Assembly (NCBI GenBank): GCA_021613375.1
Contig: CM038716.1
Coordinates: 16,212,024-16,276,023, forward strand
Source of the DNA: Megaleporinus macrocephalus
Taxonomy: Eukaryota > Chordata > Actinopteri > Characiformes > Anostomidae
DNA length: 64,000 bases
Direction: 5' to 3'
Shown: piece by piece, positions 50,460 to 63,310 of the stretch
Numbering within the stretch: the stretch's first letter is position 1
Layout: every line of letters starts with the position of its first letter
Notes under the pieces: generated by a model
Told to the model about the DNA's origin: nothing
What the model saw: the letters and a program-made list of their open reading frames with translations, nothing else
The model's database searches: none
Position numbers and translations under genes: made by a program

Positions 50460-52436
50460 GTATAAATTCATTCTCCGTAGTGCTTTGCATCTAAAATGGA
50501 TGGAGCTTCTGGATGTCAAATACTGTGAATACAAGTGGTAGCCTGACTAATCTGTTTCTGTCAGGTGCTAGAAATGAAAAACAGCGGCAGGTCTGTGGCA
50601 GGGCTTTATGGAACTGCAAGGTCAAATATATGTTATAGTCTGTTACTAGCTTTACATAAAATATGGAGCCACAAGCACAGTACTGCAGCTAGCATGAAAG
50701 CAGTGGACATAATAAAACTCTTTAACATCCAGGCCGTTGCATGTACTATACATTAAAAGGAAAGATATCCTTTGACATTGCGCTACAGCACTTTATCATT
50801 GCACTTCTAGTGAACATGCTAATGTGTAATAAGCTAGTTCGTGTTCTGACGTATGTGTGTATGCCTGTGAGTATGTGTGACAGGCTGCTGATGTTGAGAC
50901 TCCAGCTTCCAGTTCCTCACTGCTCTCTCTGCCCACGTAATCGGAGTCTGCCAGAAGCACACGGGCAGCCCTCTGTCATTAGTAATAGATTAATTATAAG
51001 GTCTTGTGTGTACTTGTGTGTGGGAGAGCTTTGAGTGAGGAAGAGCTAAAATGTATCCTCCTCTCTTAAACTTCCTTATTTGGTCTCATCTTACTACTCA
51101 TCACATCAGGAGTTTTGGTTTCTGACAGTTCCCTCTTGGTTGTGTCGTGTGAGTGGGCTACATTGTAGGATTAGACTTTATCCCACCGAAGTGCTAACAT
51201 AGACAGTAGCACAAGTGCTAGCTTAACCATCAGGCCTTAACTAAAGTGGTTAAGACAACATGTGAGCAATCCAAACACCACCGACCAGATATGTTCCTTC
51301 AGTTCTTTACAGTGTAATGTTCCCACTATTGAAAGAGATACAGCTTCACTAACCAACTGTTGTTAGCCACAGCTATACATAAGCTCTTGTCTAACTCTTG
51401 GCTCTTTACAATAAGAGTCCTAGCAAAATAGGCAAGCATTTCCTAAACACTCTACAACATGATGCATCATGCCTTAATACGATACATCATAGTTTTGGGG
51501 TCACCTAAGATTTTTTTTTCTTAATATTTTTAATATGAACACAGTTGACTACACAGCTAGCCTTGCCTAGCTGTGGGGTAAATAGCTGGCTAAACAAACT
51601 ATGCTTTATAATATATAACATAATATGCTTTGTCTTAAGGCATGATGGGACTCTGGGACTATACAGTTTGTAATATTACAAAGAGGAAATATTATCATCC
51701 CAACTAAGCTAGCACAAGCGTCACAACAACACAGCACTGCAGTCTTAGTTTTAATATAGTTTAATATTTAGTGTTAAACAATGTTTAAAGTCTAACTGTT
51801 GTTAGACTGTGATGCAATTAGTGGCTTAACGTCATTTTCATTTATATGAATTAAAAATTTGTTTGTCATTTTGATCAGTAGTAGTAGAACAGAATTTAAA
51901 ATGGTCTCAGTTTGGAAATACTGTTAGATACCTTGTAGCCAGTTAAGTGATTGACCCTAGTTTGTCATAATGGAAAGCCCTCTTTTAATATTTTTTCCAA
52001 CGGATCCCATTGGCATGTATTTTAAACATGCTGTCTCATCCCAGAAGTCTGTTCCAGCATTCATGTCTGTCTTCAGTCGGTCTAGAAACCGAAGATTTTC
52101 TCATGCTTTGAAATCTCGGATGAAACGCTTTTTGATTTTTCACATTCATTATCAAGTTAAAAGTCAAATATTGGCTCTATTGTCACCGTTTTGTTTTATG
52201 TTTCAAGTGGATAGAAAAGGCATCAAGAAAGTGTGGGCTTTTTAGACTCAAGCAAAAACCACTCCTCCAGTAAAATAACTTTCAAAAAAGTTATCAGCTT
52301 CACTTATTTAGAATTCAGGGGGTTTGTTGAAGATAAGCCCATTTTCAGTTACGGCCTTTGAAAACCTTGATAAACATCAAAGTGCTTCTTCAGGCGCTTC
52401 TCCCTCCACCGAGTCCTCTTTTGTGTCTTTCTGAGT
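50460..52436. other. single-copy non-coding DNA
   Basis: No gene recognised. CATGCCTTAA (about 51468) and its reverse complement TTAAGGCATG (about 51637) form a distant inverted word. Otherwise AT-rich sequence with scattered T-runs and short domain-free open frames. Confidence 0.5.
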
Positions 52437-52600
52437 GTTGATTCTTGACATTGGGGGGAGGAGGGAGAGATAGAAAGACAAAACAGCATGGAAGAGAACA
52501 GACAGTAAGTGGTGGTTCTTGACATTGGGGGCCGGGCGAGGGGGGTGGGACAAAGACAAATGAGAATGAAAGAGTAAAGACAGTAAGTGGTTGAGGGGCA
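52437..52600 (+). repeat. ~76-bp imperfect tandem duplication
   Basis: TTCTTGACATTGGGGG occurs at 52442 and 52516, and GACAGTAAGTGGT at 52501 and 52579. Between them both copies have AGA- and GAAAGA-rich sequence. Two diverged copies lie head to tail. The open frames reading proline and serine across them are a composition effect. Confidence 0.8.
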
Positions 52601-53223
52601 GTTTGGCTGGAAGAAGGACAAGAAAGTTTTGTAGTTACACAGACATAGAAGAAAGAAACCCTCATCAATTACTCTCCAGATTACTATCTTCCTGTCCTTT
52701 GTTGCTCCAACACCTCTGATGAGCTTGAACGAAGAGTCTTTGACACATCTTTCATTATTATAGTTAATTAGGGCTCTGTTTACTTTTGAAGTTAAAATGC
52801 ATCCTGTTTCTGGATATTGTCCATATACACAATTTAAAGAGAAGTGTAGCTGTGCTTGTTATTGGAATGTATTTCGATCTAATTCTTCTGATCCCAATGT
52901 AGTCAACTGTATATTTTGCTGTGTCTAGGGGCCTAGGGTCCATAAAGCAGAGCTGAAACATAAACAAAGCACACGGTGACCAAATTATATAGCAATAAAA
53001 TAGTCAATGCTTTTATCTAAACATTTGCAGTTTTATGCATTTTGACTACAGTTTTACGGTAAAGGGCCAAATGAGAAAAATGGATACTATTTAATTAACT
53101 TTGTAAACTGTGTCAGAAAGTCATGAGTGAAACAAAAGTAAACTATACATGGGACACTTTCTTTAACCTCTCACAAAATTTGTCCCCCTTTGCTTTTTAG
53201 AAATAAAGTCACTAAATAAAAAG
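52601..53223. other. single-copy AT-rich DNA
   Basis: No gene or repeat recognised. Open frames are short and domain-free. Confidence 0.5.
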
Positions 53224-53517
53224 GGTCTCAAAAGTCAATAAGGCTTCATTTACAAAGCAGGAAACAACGGGTTAAACGAAGAAGGAGACAGAGACAGAAA
53301 CAGACCAGAGATAAGAGCGGAAATACTGACAAAGAAACAGAAAGCAGCAGTGACAACCAGACGGAACCAACGACAAAGACTAAAGACCATGAAAACGAAC
53401 GACAAACACAAGCAGGAACCGAAAAAAAGAACAAATGAGGTACAGGTGAGAAAGGTGAGGCAAAGGTGGAGGCACAGGAGCACATGACGAAACATAAACA
53501 GAACCACATGGCTAACA
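53224..53517 (-). repeat. LTR-like dispersed repeat, copy A
   Basis: Pyrimidine-rich on the minus strand, which begins TGTTAGCCATGTGGTTCTG. The plus-strand word AGGAGCACATGACGAAAC followed by CACATGGCTAAC is clearly related to 62150-62190 (AGGAGCACATGATCAAAAC ... CACATGGCTAAC) in the same orientation. So the two belong to one family. The general look (TG start, oligo-pyrimidine body) suggests an LTR, but no target duplication was found. Confidence 0.55.
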
Positions 53518-54089
53518 TATTTTTACAGTTCTGATTTAGGACACTGTCGTATGTGGTATTCCATATGCAGCGATGTGGTTTTATGTCTGAAACACTGGAT
53601 CATGGAATTATGAGACTTCTAGATTTATCCAGCTTAACATTTGTCATAATTTTGTGCTGCCAAGACCTCATAAACATTACAAATTAGAAGCCCTTTATTG
53701 CAATCGCTGCTCATTCGAAAAGATTTAGAAAAAAAATGCCCGAACATTGCCACAGGAGGATCAGGCTACTGTGTAAAAAACAAGATACAATTCTGTTTAA
53801 AGAAAAGTTGAAAGAAACCAAGTACATGAAACAAAGAAGGTACTGTGACTCTATGCGTACCAGTTTTATAGTGAGCTCAAACGTATTCTGGATTATAAGC
53901 CAGCTATTAGCCATTGAAGCTTCGTGATTGCTGCTATGATGCTGATGAAGATGAAACTAAAACCTCTAAAAGCAGATCTGCATCCATTAGCGGTCATGAT
54001 TGTTTTCCTCTGGTTGAGCGTACCATGTAAAGCTTTGTTCTTTTGAGTATGTGAGCCAGTTAAATAGTTGGATCTGTGGAGAGTAAGGT
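53518..54089. other. single-copy AT-rich DNA
   Basis: No gene or repeat recognised in about 570 bp. Confidence 0.5.
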
Positions 54090-54580
54090 CAGATATGGGT
54101 CACATATAAAATATGTTAAAAAAAGTCCCACCAGGAAATGAGATTTTGTCCACTTGGACCTGCCATGTGAACACAGTCTGGCTGTTATATGAACTGCACG
54201 GCTGACTTGGAGAGAAACCGTAGAGTTTTTTTGGCAATAGAAAAGTCGGAGGAGCTGGTGGGGAGACCCAACTGAACCAACTGAACAAAAAGCACAGACA
54301 AAAACCCCTGAAACATAAAATATAAACCAGGAGGTAAACAATGAAGGCAGAGCTAACAAGTAACAAGACTAACTTTAGCAAACTACATGGACAGAAAACA
54401 ACATAGAAAGTTGCTGTAGCGAAGGCACATGGAAGGAACTGCACGGGAGGTGAGTTTATATATAGCTGGGTTGGTGGGCAGGGGAGCGAGATCCAGATAC
54501 TCGTACTCAGATGATGTTGAGTTTTTTTTTTGATGATGTGGGAACAGAGCGGTTGGTTGGCTGGTTGAGATACATAACAC
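54090..54580 (-). repeat. LTR-like segment with TATA box
   Basis: On the minus strand this segment starts about TGTTATGTATCTC, has a TATA-like CTATATATAAAC (near 54455-54466), and then a pyrimidine-rich downstream stretch with many TTTGTT and CTTGTTAC words. This layout matches the solo LTR at 30329-30829. A target duplication and right terminus were not identified, so it may be truncated. Open frames on the minus strand look like composition effects. Confidence 0.45.
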
Positions 54581-56092
<1,512 letters not shown>

Positions 56093-56299
56093 ATAAATAA
56101 ATATGTTTATATATGTATCTATTAAACTTTTACTCCATTCCTCTTTTTATCTCTCCTGCTTTTCCTCTTTCTGTTTCTCTGTCACTTTCTTTCTGACACT
56201 GTTTTTCTTTGTCTCTCTGTTTCTAAATCTCTGTTTCTCTCTCTTGTTCAATCTAGTTCTCTATTTCTCTCTGTTTTGTCTCTCTTGTTTCTCTCTCTT

Positions 56300-56304
<5 letters not shown>

Positions 56305-56350
<46 letters not shown>
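56305..56350. repeat. (CT)n microsatellite
   Basis: A pure CT run embedded in a TCTCTT/TTTCTC-rich flank (56150-56350). Confidence 0.95.
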
Positions 56351-56351
<1 letters not shown>

Positions 56352-56352
<1 letters not shown>

Positions 56353-58214
56353 ACGTCTTGCACAGCAGCTATCAGGCTTATTTAGAGGTAGGGAAATAAG
56401 GCACACTTTCAAGGAGACAGAAATACCTTAATCAATGGGAACAGTGCAGGGGAAACAGACTGGAGGGCCGTGAGAATAGCGAGTCGAGAGACGTGGCTGG
56501 GACGTGCCTCGCCCGCTATCCAAGCTGTCAAAGTCAAACGCTTTCTATTTCAATCACACATCACTCTAATAAGCATGTGTGCTGGAAGGGGAAAGGTAGC
56601 ACAAAGTGCTTCGTGTCTGGACTTGTGAGTTAAATCCAATTAGGATCGAAAACTGTCTAATGCACATTTTCTGCACACACGCACCTGGACCCGAATCTCT
56701 CTCAGACTGCTGGCGTGTGGGGCTACCATCAAGTTTTCACTTTGCTAATTTTGATTCTGTGAAGCAATGTATATATCCATGCTCCACCCACAATGCCTTT
56801 GCTGTGAGATCAGATTAGGTTAACAGAACAGTAGAAAAATCTCACTTCTCAGTCCAATTAGCAGCATTTATTTATGGAATAATTTTTTGCAAGACACCTG
56901 TATTCCCACACATGAACATCACTCATATAGATGATATTTTTCTGTAAACGTGGCTGCTGACCTCCTGTGTTACTGTGTACATTAAGGGCAAAGTCCATAT
57001 GACAAAGAGTCACATGACAAAAAATTAGATGATAGAGACAAATTTTGAGTTTCTCAATAACATGAACGTTTCATGTACAGGAGTTTGAGACGTCATCCAT
57101 GCATGCTATTGCGAAATAGCCCACCAACTGATTTCACCAACATTGAGATAAATAGCTGATAAATATACCATAGTAATAGGGAAGCCCAAAGTTTAACCTG
57201 ATATACCTGCTTGTGTTTCACTTTGCTAAAATAAAGCTTAAGTTCATCAGCTACGACAGCCATGACAGCAATCGCAATGTTTAAATGTAGTTATGAAACT
57301 CCTTTCCATCATTACACGCCCTATATAAACCACTCCTCTGCCCTCACCTTCTCGTGATGAAATTCACACATCACTACCTCCCCAGCTCCTCCATCTCTTC
57401 TAAATCGTACTCACTCTTCGCTTGGCAAAGGGGGGCGTCTGGCTTCAAAACCCAGCAGCAGAAGCCACCCAGAACTCCAGCCCCAAGTTTCTCCAAGTTC
57501 TCCCTCCTTGCCCTGCCTTAGTGGTCCGCACTTCGCAAAATGTTCATGAGCCAGCAGCAGCAGCACACACTGCTGTTAAAAGTCTGGATTTCAAATGGAT
57601 GTAAACATAGCCGTCAGCGCCGAGCTGAGGTGCTACTCCAGACTGAGGAGAAGGATGAAGGAGAGCTTACCTGCACTGTTCTGAGAAATTGTCAGAATCA
57701 GGTATTATTTCTACATAATAAATAAATACCTGTCAACTTTAATGTTGATTTCTCACCTCAGTTGTTTATAAAGTATATTTAGGAGCACTGCTTACCTAAA
57801 ATAGACAACTTTTAAACATCAAACTCAGCCACAGTGAATGCTGGGTATTTGCATTTGTTTGGCCAGTCACCAGCTGATGTATCTGTGGTTTTTGAGCTGG
57901 AGTAAGAACTCATCCAGGTACTTAAAACCTTCCTGGTTCATGTGTTCATGAGTTTTGCAATGCAGGCGGAAGATGACATCAGGCAAGAAGACTTGATGTC
58001 TGCCTTGTGTCTGCGAGAGTGTTGCCTACCTTGTTGTGTACATAAAAAAGGTTGAAAGGCAGTTTGATTGGATAGAAACTGAAAGTTCTACATTGTGGGG
58101 TCATGCTGTGTGTCTCTGATTGATGCTTGTTTGGAGTTTTAATGAGTTCTTTCTCACCACTTGGTATTTTGGCTTACACACCTAACTAACCCAGCAAGCC
58201 ACTAACCCTGGTGG
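56352..58214. other. single-copy DNA; promoter-like block at 57.3-57.7 kb
   Basis: Positions 56430-56720 are complex and could be a conserved element. At 57321-57330 a TATA-like CTATATAAAC is followed by about 200 bp of pyrimidine-rich, less AT-rich sequence. An open frame (57540-57725, with a short glutamine run) contains AATCAGGTATTA, a possible splice donor, and ends beside AATAAATAAA at 57718-57727. The combination resembles an LTR or a small first exon, but no domain or duplication supports either. Confidence 0.4.
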
Positions 58215-58300
58215 GAGTTCAATCAATCAATCAACCTTTATTTTCACTCGGAAATACATTGAGGGAGATCCTCATTTACAATGTCGCTGAGCATTACAAT
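58215..58300 (-). mobile_element. LINE 3' tail with (TTGA)n
   Basis: Read on the minus strand: a CATTGTAAATGAGGATCTCC stretch, CTCAATGTATTTCCGAGTGA, AAATAAAGGTTGATTGATTG. This is the order seen at the 3' end of teleost L2/CR1-like LINEs: short conserved end, AATAAA-like word, tetranucleotide tail. The body of the element toward higher coordinates is too AT-rich to recognise and may be degraded. Confidence 0.65.
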
Positions 58301-58460
58301 TATTATACAAAAAGGAATTGAAAATAAATTAAAATGAATTTTAATGAAAGAAAAATTAATAAAAACTGAATAAGAAACTAAAATCAGGAATAAAACAAAG
58401 ATAAAAATAAGCCAATAAAGTAAATATAAATATAGTATTAAAACATAAAATAGTAAAAGA

Positions 58461-58519
<59 letters not shown>
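58461..58519. repeat. (AAT)n microsatellite
   Basis: About 19 AAT units in a row, then one CAAT interruption. It lies near a LINE tail. The long leucine or tyrosine runs in its reverse-strand translations are artefacts. Confidence 0.96.
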
Positions 58520-58739
58520 TAATAATAATCGAGTAATAACATATTATGTAAAAAATTACATAGTAATTGTAACTCTGTTCCTCTTTCCCCATTTTTCACA
58601 CAGTTTACTTTTTGGCATAAACGTTGTGAGAAGTTCATGTTGGAACAGTAAGAAAAGAACTGATAGTGCTGCATAAAAAAACCTCTGAATACAATAATTT
58701 TTATTTTATATTCTGTTGTACTAAAAACATACTATTGTG

Positions 58740-59090
58740 GTGCAAATGATTGATTTCTTGTCTTGCCTAATTCTAATGGCCGGATGACCTAATTCAAAAT
58801 ATTGCAATATTAAATGATTATAATCTGCTGACTTTTAAAACGTTTTGGATCGCTGGTCTTTTTAATGTTACATAATTAAATAAAGACAAGCCCTGCTTCA
58901 TAAAACAGACTGATTCTATATTATACTTCAACATATATTGTGTAACAAATAATGATAATTGACACATATGAACATTAACATTTGCACCCATCGTTTGAGA
59001 ACTGAAGAGGAAGAATTCATTAACACAAAAATGATTCACTCTCCTGAGACACTGCTGTTAGCTCACTTTACTGTTACATTGTCAAGCTCA
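58740..59090 (+). repeat. unidentified dispersed element, copy 1 (plus)
   Basis: The plus strand reads TGATTTCTTGTCTTGCCTAA, AATATTAAATGATTATAATC, TATACTTCAACATATATTGT, AACATTAACATTTGCACCCA and TGTTAGCTCAC. In the same order the reverse strand of 62340-62700 reads TGATTTCTTGTTTTACTTAA, AATATTAAATAATCATAATC, TGTACTTCAACATATATTGT, ATTAACATTTTGCACCC and TGTTTAGCTCAC. The two are diverged copies in opposite orientation. No termini or coding capacity are seen. Confidence 0.85.
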
Positions 59091-60548
59091 ATGAATACCC
59101 ATCCAAAAAATGTTCTGTGTACAGATATGATATTAAATGGTCCACTAAATGTAATTTGGACCTTTGGAACTGACTGTGTTGCACTGTTGAAATATCAGTA
59201 CCACTGCAAATGGAAGAATTATATACGTTCTGGGTGCTATTAAGAAAAACTACTACTGGGCTATGCAGAGCGTTGAGAAAAGTATGAGTTGTCTCTGAGA
59301 GCTTCTGTTAAAATTGTTCAATAAAAAGTTTCACTGTGACATTTTCCCATCATCACAGACTGAATACTAAACCGAATGTGTCTCGCTCGGCCCAACCAAA
59401 CAGTTCAGAAACCATCAAACCTGCAGGCGAAAGATAGCAATAGATCCAACTTGCAAACTTGACGGGCAGAGTGAGGCTTTCAGGAAGAGCGGGTTTGATT
59501 TGCACCATTAGAACGGCTGCAGTAGAAACAGTTTGCCTCCGCTGCACGTTCAAACAGCTCTCAGTTCTCTCCTCGCCACTGACTACATTTGACTTTTAAA
59601 TGACCATGGACTGCTTTTGAAGCCTTTTCCACAGACAAGTGAGGAGAATAGGCTTTGTTTTTCTGTTTACTTGCAAAAGGAATGCATTCTCCAGTGCCCT
59701 TTTAAACGATTCCCTTTATGATCAACATGCTTTGAAGGAAGGACCACACGCAGCCAAAACTGGGGGCACCAAAGTTGCAGGAAGACCGTGTCTGCTACCT
59801 CAACAATGCGGATAAATAATAACATGATTAAGACACTGTTGTTGCAGACAAGAAGAACACCTCTCTGAACTTAATAGAATAGCTTAGCTGTTAAACTAAA
59901 CCTTCAATATCCAAAACTTTATACTGTTTTAGTTTTAATATTACACCGCAGGTTATCATATCCTATCAGCCTGTAAATTAAGCTATGTTTCAATGTAAAT
60001 GAAGTTTTGTTTTTTCTGTGCTTTAGTGTTTGTTTGTTTGCTCTATAGATTGTTTCCTGTATCTTTATGTCATCTCTAACACTAAAGTAAATGAAAAAAA
60101 TGTAACTGGTTATTTTCACGTCTCAAAAAAAGCATGTACATGTCTGCTTTGTTTATTTATGTAGTGTTAATGTTATTGCTATTTGTTCTTGACAAAGCAG
60201 TGGATTGGGGTATGTCTAATGAAGTAAATTGAGCAATAAGACAATAATAATAATAAGATACAATATACTTTTCTGAACATGTTGTGGATTTTGTCAGCTT
60301 GAGGTCATTAGTTAACTTCCAACTTCATAGTAGGAGCTCCCAAAAGACTAGAGTTGATTCTAGGAATGGTCAAATTACCAGAGTTTAAAAATTCTATTAT
60401 TGTTATTATTATTATTACTAGCGCATGTAGAACACTGACCAACTGCATATGCCACATAAGTAGTTTACCTTTATTTATAGTAACCTAATCCAATTGACAA
60501 TTGCCAACAATAATAACCCTACAACACTGATATATCATATTCTATATT

Positions 60549-60550
<2 letters not shown>
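59091..60550. other. single-copy non-coding DNA
   Basis: No gene recognised. The block 59340-59620 is more complex and less AT-rich, with a conserved-element look only. The remainder is AT-rich. Confidence 0.45.

Positions 60551-60591
<41 letters not shown>
60551..60591. repeat. (TA)n microsatellite
   Basis: A pure alternating TA run of about 40 bases. Confidence 0.95.
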
Positions 60592-60592
<1 letters not shown>

Positions 60593-60789
60593 CAAATATT
60601 ATTACAAATATATGATAATGAAATTCTTCTTTTGTACAACAACTACAATAAAGTGCATTACTACAATAGTTGATAGTGAAAGCCCTGTTTTAGGTCTTCC
60701 CTCTATACATCTTCTATGTGAGCTAGCATTTCTTTTAGCCCATGAGATTTTTGGTTGGATGAGCCTGTGGTGGAAATAGATGACAGGGA

Positions 60790-61145
60790 TTGAGTGCGTT
60801 TCCCCTTTTAAGGCGGCCTTCATGTGTCATTTGCATGGATATGACTGACACGCCGGATGTCGATTTGATTTTATCTGCGTGGAGGAGTCAATCTCTCATA
60901 AACCACACATCACTTCCCGCAGAAACGCCGCTCCTCTCAACTCCTCGTAGCATGAAGAGGGGAAAAATATTCCGTCAGTTTCGTTTGGTTTGAGAGATTA
61001 TCTTTTCTCTCAGTGTGTCTCGGATTCCCGCACGGGCCGCGGCAATTTGCGCTGCCTGCTGAAGGAGGTGCTCTCCGGAACATATTGCTGATACAATGAG
61101 CTCCATTGTTTGAAGCAGATTGTTATTAGTAAGACGAGGGAGAAT

Positions 61146-61176
<31 letters not shown>

Positions 61177-61340
61177 CTATTAGGGTGGAAATGAAGCATT
61201 GTGAAGGAATCAGCCTTTCCCCTGGTGCGCTGCAGCCTCCTGAAGGGCACCTGATTACATCTCACCAGGTGCACGAGAGGGGGGACCCATTTTCCCCTGC
61301 ACTTTGTCAAATAGGTTTATTAAAACAGCCCACCTGATGA
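60790..61340. promoter_or_regulatory. candidate conserved non-coding block
   Basis: One of the least AT-rich and most complex blocks in the right half of the window. It has words such as ATTTGCATGGATATGACTGA (60829-60848), CCATTGTTTGAAGCAG and CTGATTACATCTCACCAGGT (61250-61269), and AT-rich flanks. ATTTGCAT and CATTGTT are octamer- and SOX-like words, but such words are common. A (GA)14 run (61149-61176) interrupts it. Short open frames on both strands have no domain. The regulatory label is a hypothesis only. Confidence 0.25.
61149..61176. repeat. (GA)n microsatellite
   Basis: A pure GA run of about 28 bases inside the complex block at 60790-61340. Confidence 0.95.
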
Positions 61341-61914
61341 ATATGTACTTTTATTAGGTAATCAATCCATGCTCCACCCACAGACATATTCTTTTGTTGC
61401 AAGTGCTGCGAAGCTTTTCACTGTGAGACAGTGATATTAATGTCAAAAAGAAGAAATAAAAGTATGTGGTTTTTAATGGAGAATTCTTACTCAGTTTGCT
61501 GGATATCTGGGTGAAATTCTGGTCACATTTTAACATCTATGTTGCTCATAACCTACAATGTATTATCACATGACAAAAATGATATCTTGGCAAGTAAAGA
61601 TCTTACATCCTGTTGATTAATCTAATAAATCTTACATTCTTAGGGATTGTTTTAAGACAGTCTCATTCTGAGATTACTGTCAAGCTCATTTTAAAATGGC
61701 TTAAATTATTTCCAAACACTTGTTTTAGGTGTTTTTACTACTAATCTATATTTATATAAATGTATTATTTATAAAAATATAAAAGTATCAATATAAAAGT
61801 ATATTGGCAGAAGGTTTTGAATGCATAGTAAAAATCCTACAGTGTTTAATTGTAAAACTACAAAACGCATCTATATGTGTAATGCGTAAAGAGCTTGAAG
61901 AGACAGATACACAC
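61341..61914. other. single-copy AT-rich DNA
   Basis: No gene or repeat recognised. There is a local AAAAGTAT repetition (ATATAAAAGTATCAATATAAAAGTATATTGG) near 61778-61806. Confidence 0.5.
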
Positions 61915-62225
61915 GCAGATTAGGATTACTAGGTTTAATAAAGTCCATAGTAACAAATACAGGAAATATAGAAACGATCAGAACCAAAACAACGAGATAC
62001 ACATACAAATCAAATACACCACAACCTACACCACAAATGTTGGACAACGGTAAGAGGAAAACAGAGGGCATATAACAAGACAAGAAACATAAAACACCTG
62101 GACACAGGAGGGGTTACAGATATGAACCGGGTGGGGGGTGGAGACACTAGGAGCACATGATCAAAACAAACACAAGCACATGGCTAACTTGAAAAACGTA
62201 AACAGAAGCACATGGAACTGACAGG
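61915..62225 (-). repeat. LTR-like dispersed repeat, copy B
   Basis: Pyrimidine-rich on the minus strand, with TTTATTAAACC near 61932-61942 as a poly(A)-signal-like word. The plus-strand words AGGAGCACATGATCAAAAC and CACATGGCTAAC (62150-62190) match copy A at 53479-53517, so the two are one family. CACATGGAACTGACA near 62210-62223 gives a possible TGTCA start on the minus strand. No target duplication was found. Confidence 0.55.
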
Positions 62226-62339
62226 GCATAAACAAACAGACCAATTTCCAGAATTTGGTGATATACATTCAAAGTTTTAGTAAGTTTCTTGAAGATATTT
62301 GATCTACACTTTTACCCTGATTGAAAAATGATGTACATA

Positions 62340-62700
62340 TATGAAATTTTAACATTATGTGAGCTAAACATCTAAACAGCTAAAGTCTCACTAGCGGTGG
62401 AGTTTGATTAATTTTTGCATTCATGATTTTTTTCTTTAGTAGTTTTTGAATGACGGGTGCAAAATGTTAATGTTAATGCATCAATAATCAATATTTGTAA
62501 CACAATATATGTTGAAGTACAATATAATCAATCACTGTTTCATGGAGCTGTTCTTATGTTTAATCATAAAACTTTTAAAAGGCAAGCAAAGCAAATGTTA
62601 TTAATATGAGGGCAGATTATGATTATTTAATATTGTCATATTTTAGGTAATTAGGTCAGTAGAATTAAGTAAAACAAGAAATCAGTAATCTGTACCAGAA
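62340..62700 (-). repeat. unidentified dispersed element, copy 2 (minus)
   Basis: Reverse-oriented partner of 58740-59090 (see that entry for the shared words). The shared segment runs about 350 bp with many substitutions and small gaps. It lies 3.2 kb from copy 1, so the pair could form a large imperfect inverted repeat. Confidence 0.85.
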
Positions 62701-62879
62701 CATGTTCTAAAAGTGGCTCTCCTAACCCTGCCAACAATAATAACTTTGGTGTACTGAAATCACTTAAATTACTTAAGTACAAAAATGTCTGGAAGTAAAT
62801 TAAATAATCCTAAAAGATGTCCTCAAGACATTCCGAATGTTCCGAAAAGCCAACAACAAAAAGCTGTTGCTGACACAGA

Positions 62880-63310
62880 TAATAATAATATAATATGTTA
62901 CACATATATAATGCCTTTCACATATGCTTCATAATTAAATAATAATAATAATGATAATAATAATCATAATAATAATAATAATATAATAGTAATAATAATG
63001 AAAAGGTAATAAAATATCCTAAAAAAAAAAATTCTCAGAATACTCGGCTGAGGTTTTTAGCTGAGTTTTGAAAATGAAAGAGAGGTAGAAGAGTGAATAG
63101 ATGAAGGTGAAGAATTCCAGAGGGTGTAGGCAGCAACACTAAAAGACCTGTCACCCGCAGTAGAAAGCTTGAACCTTGTAGCAGCTAGAAGATCAGAATT
63201 GTAAGACCTTTGTTTGTATGATGGGTCGTGAGGATGTAACAAAGCAGAGAGATATATAGTTATCAGGCTATGCGAGGCTTTAAAGGTTAACAGCAGGATT
63301 TTATGATGAG
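62880..63310 (-). pseudogene. LINE 3'-end fragment with (ATT)n tail
   Basis: On the minus strand a short frame (63242-63057) reads RSYNSDLLAATRFKLSTAGD followed by RSFSVAAYTLWNSSPSSI. This fits the GDRSF...APxLWNSLP signature near the end of L2-like LINE reverse transcriptase ORFs. Further along the minus strand, ATATGTGAAAGGCATTATAT followed by ATT repeats (63000-62880) matches the usual LINE 3' UTR and tail layout. The RT core is missing, so it is a 5'-truncated dead copy. Confidence 0.7.

Noticed and set aside
53246..53518. Cysteine-, serine- and leucine-rich minus-strand open frame resembling a secreted or membrane protein
   Set aside because: It lies entirely in a pyrimidine-rich LTR-like repeat. 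The residue bias follows from base composition.
58244..58519. Leucine-rich minus-strand open frame suggesting a membrane protein
   Set aside because: The leucine run is translation of the (AAT)n tract, and the rest is LINE tail and AT-rich DNA.
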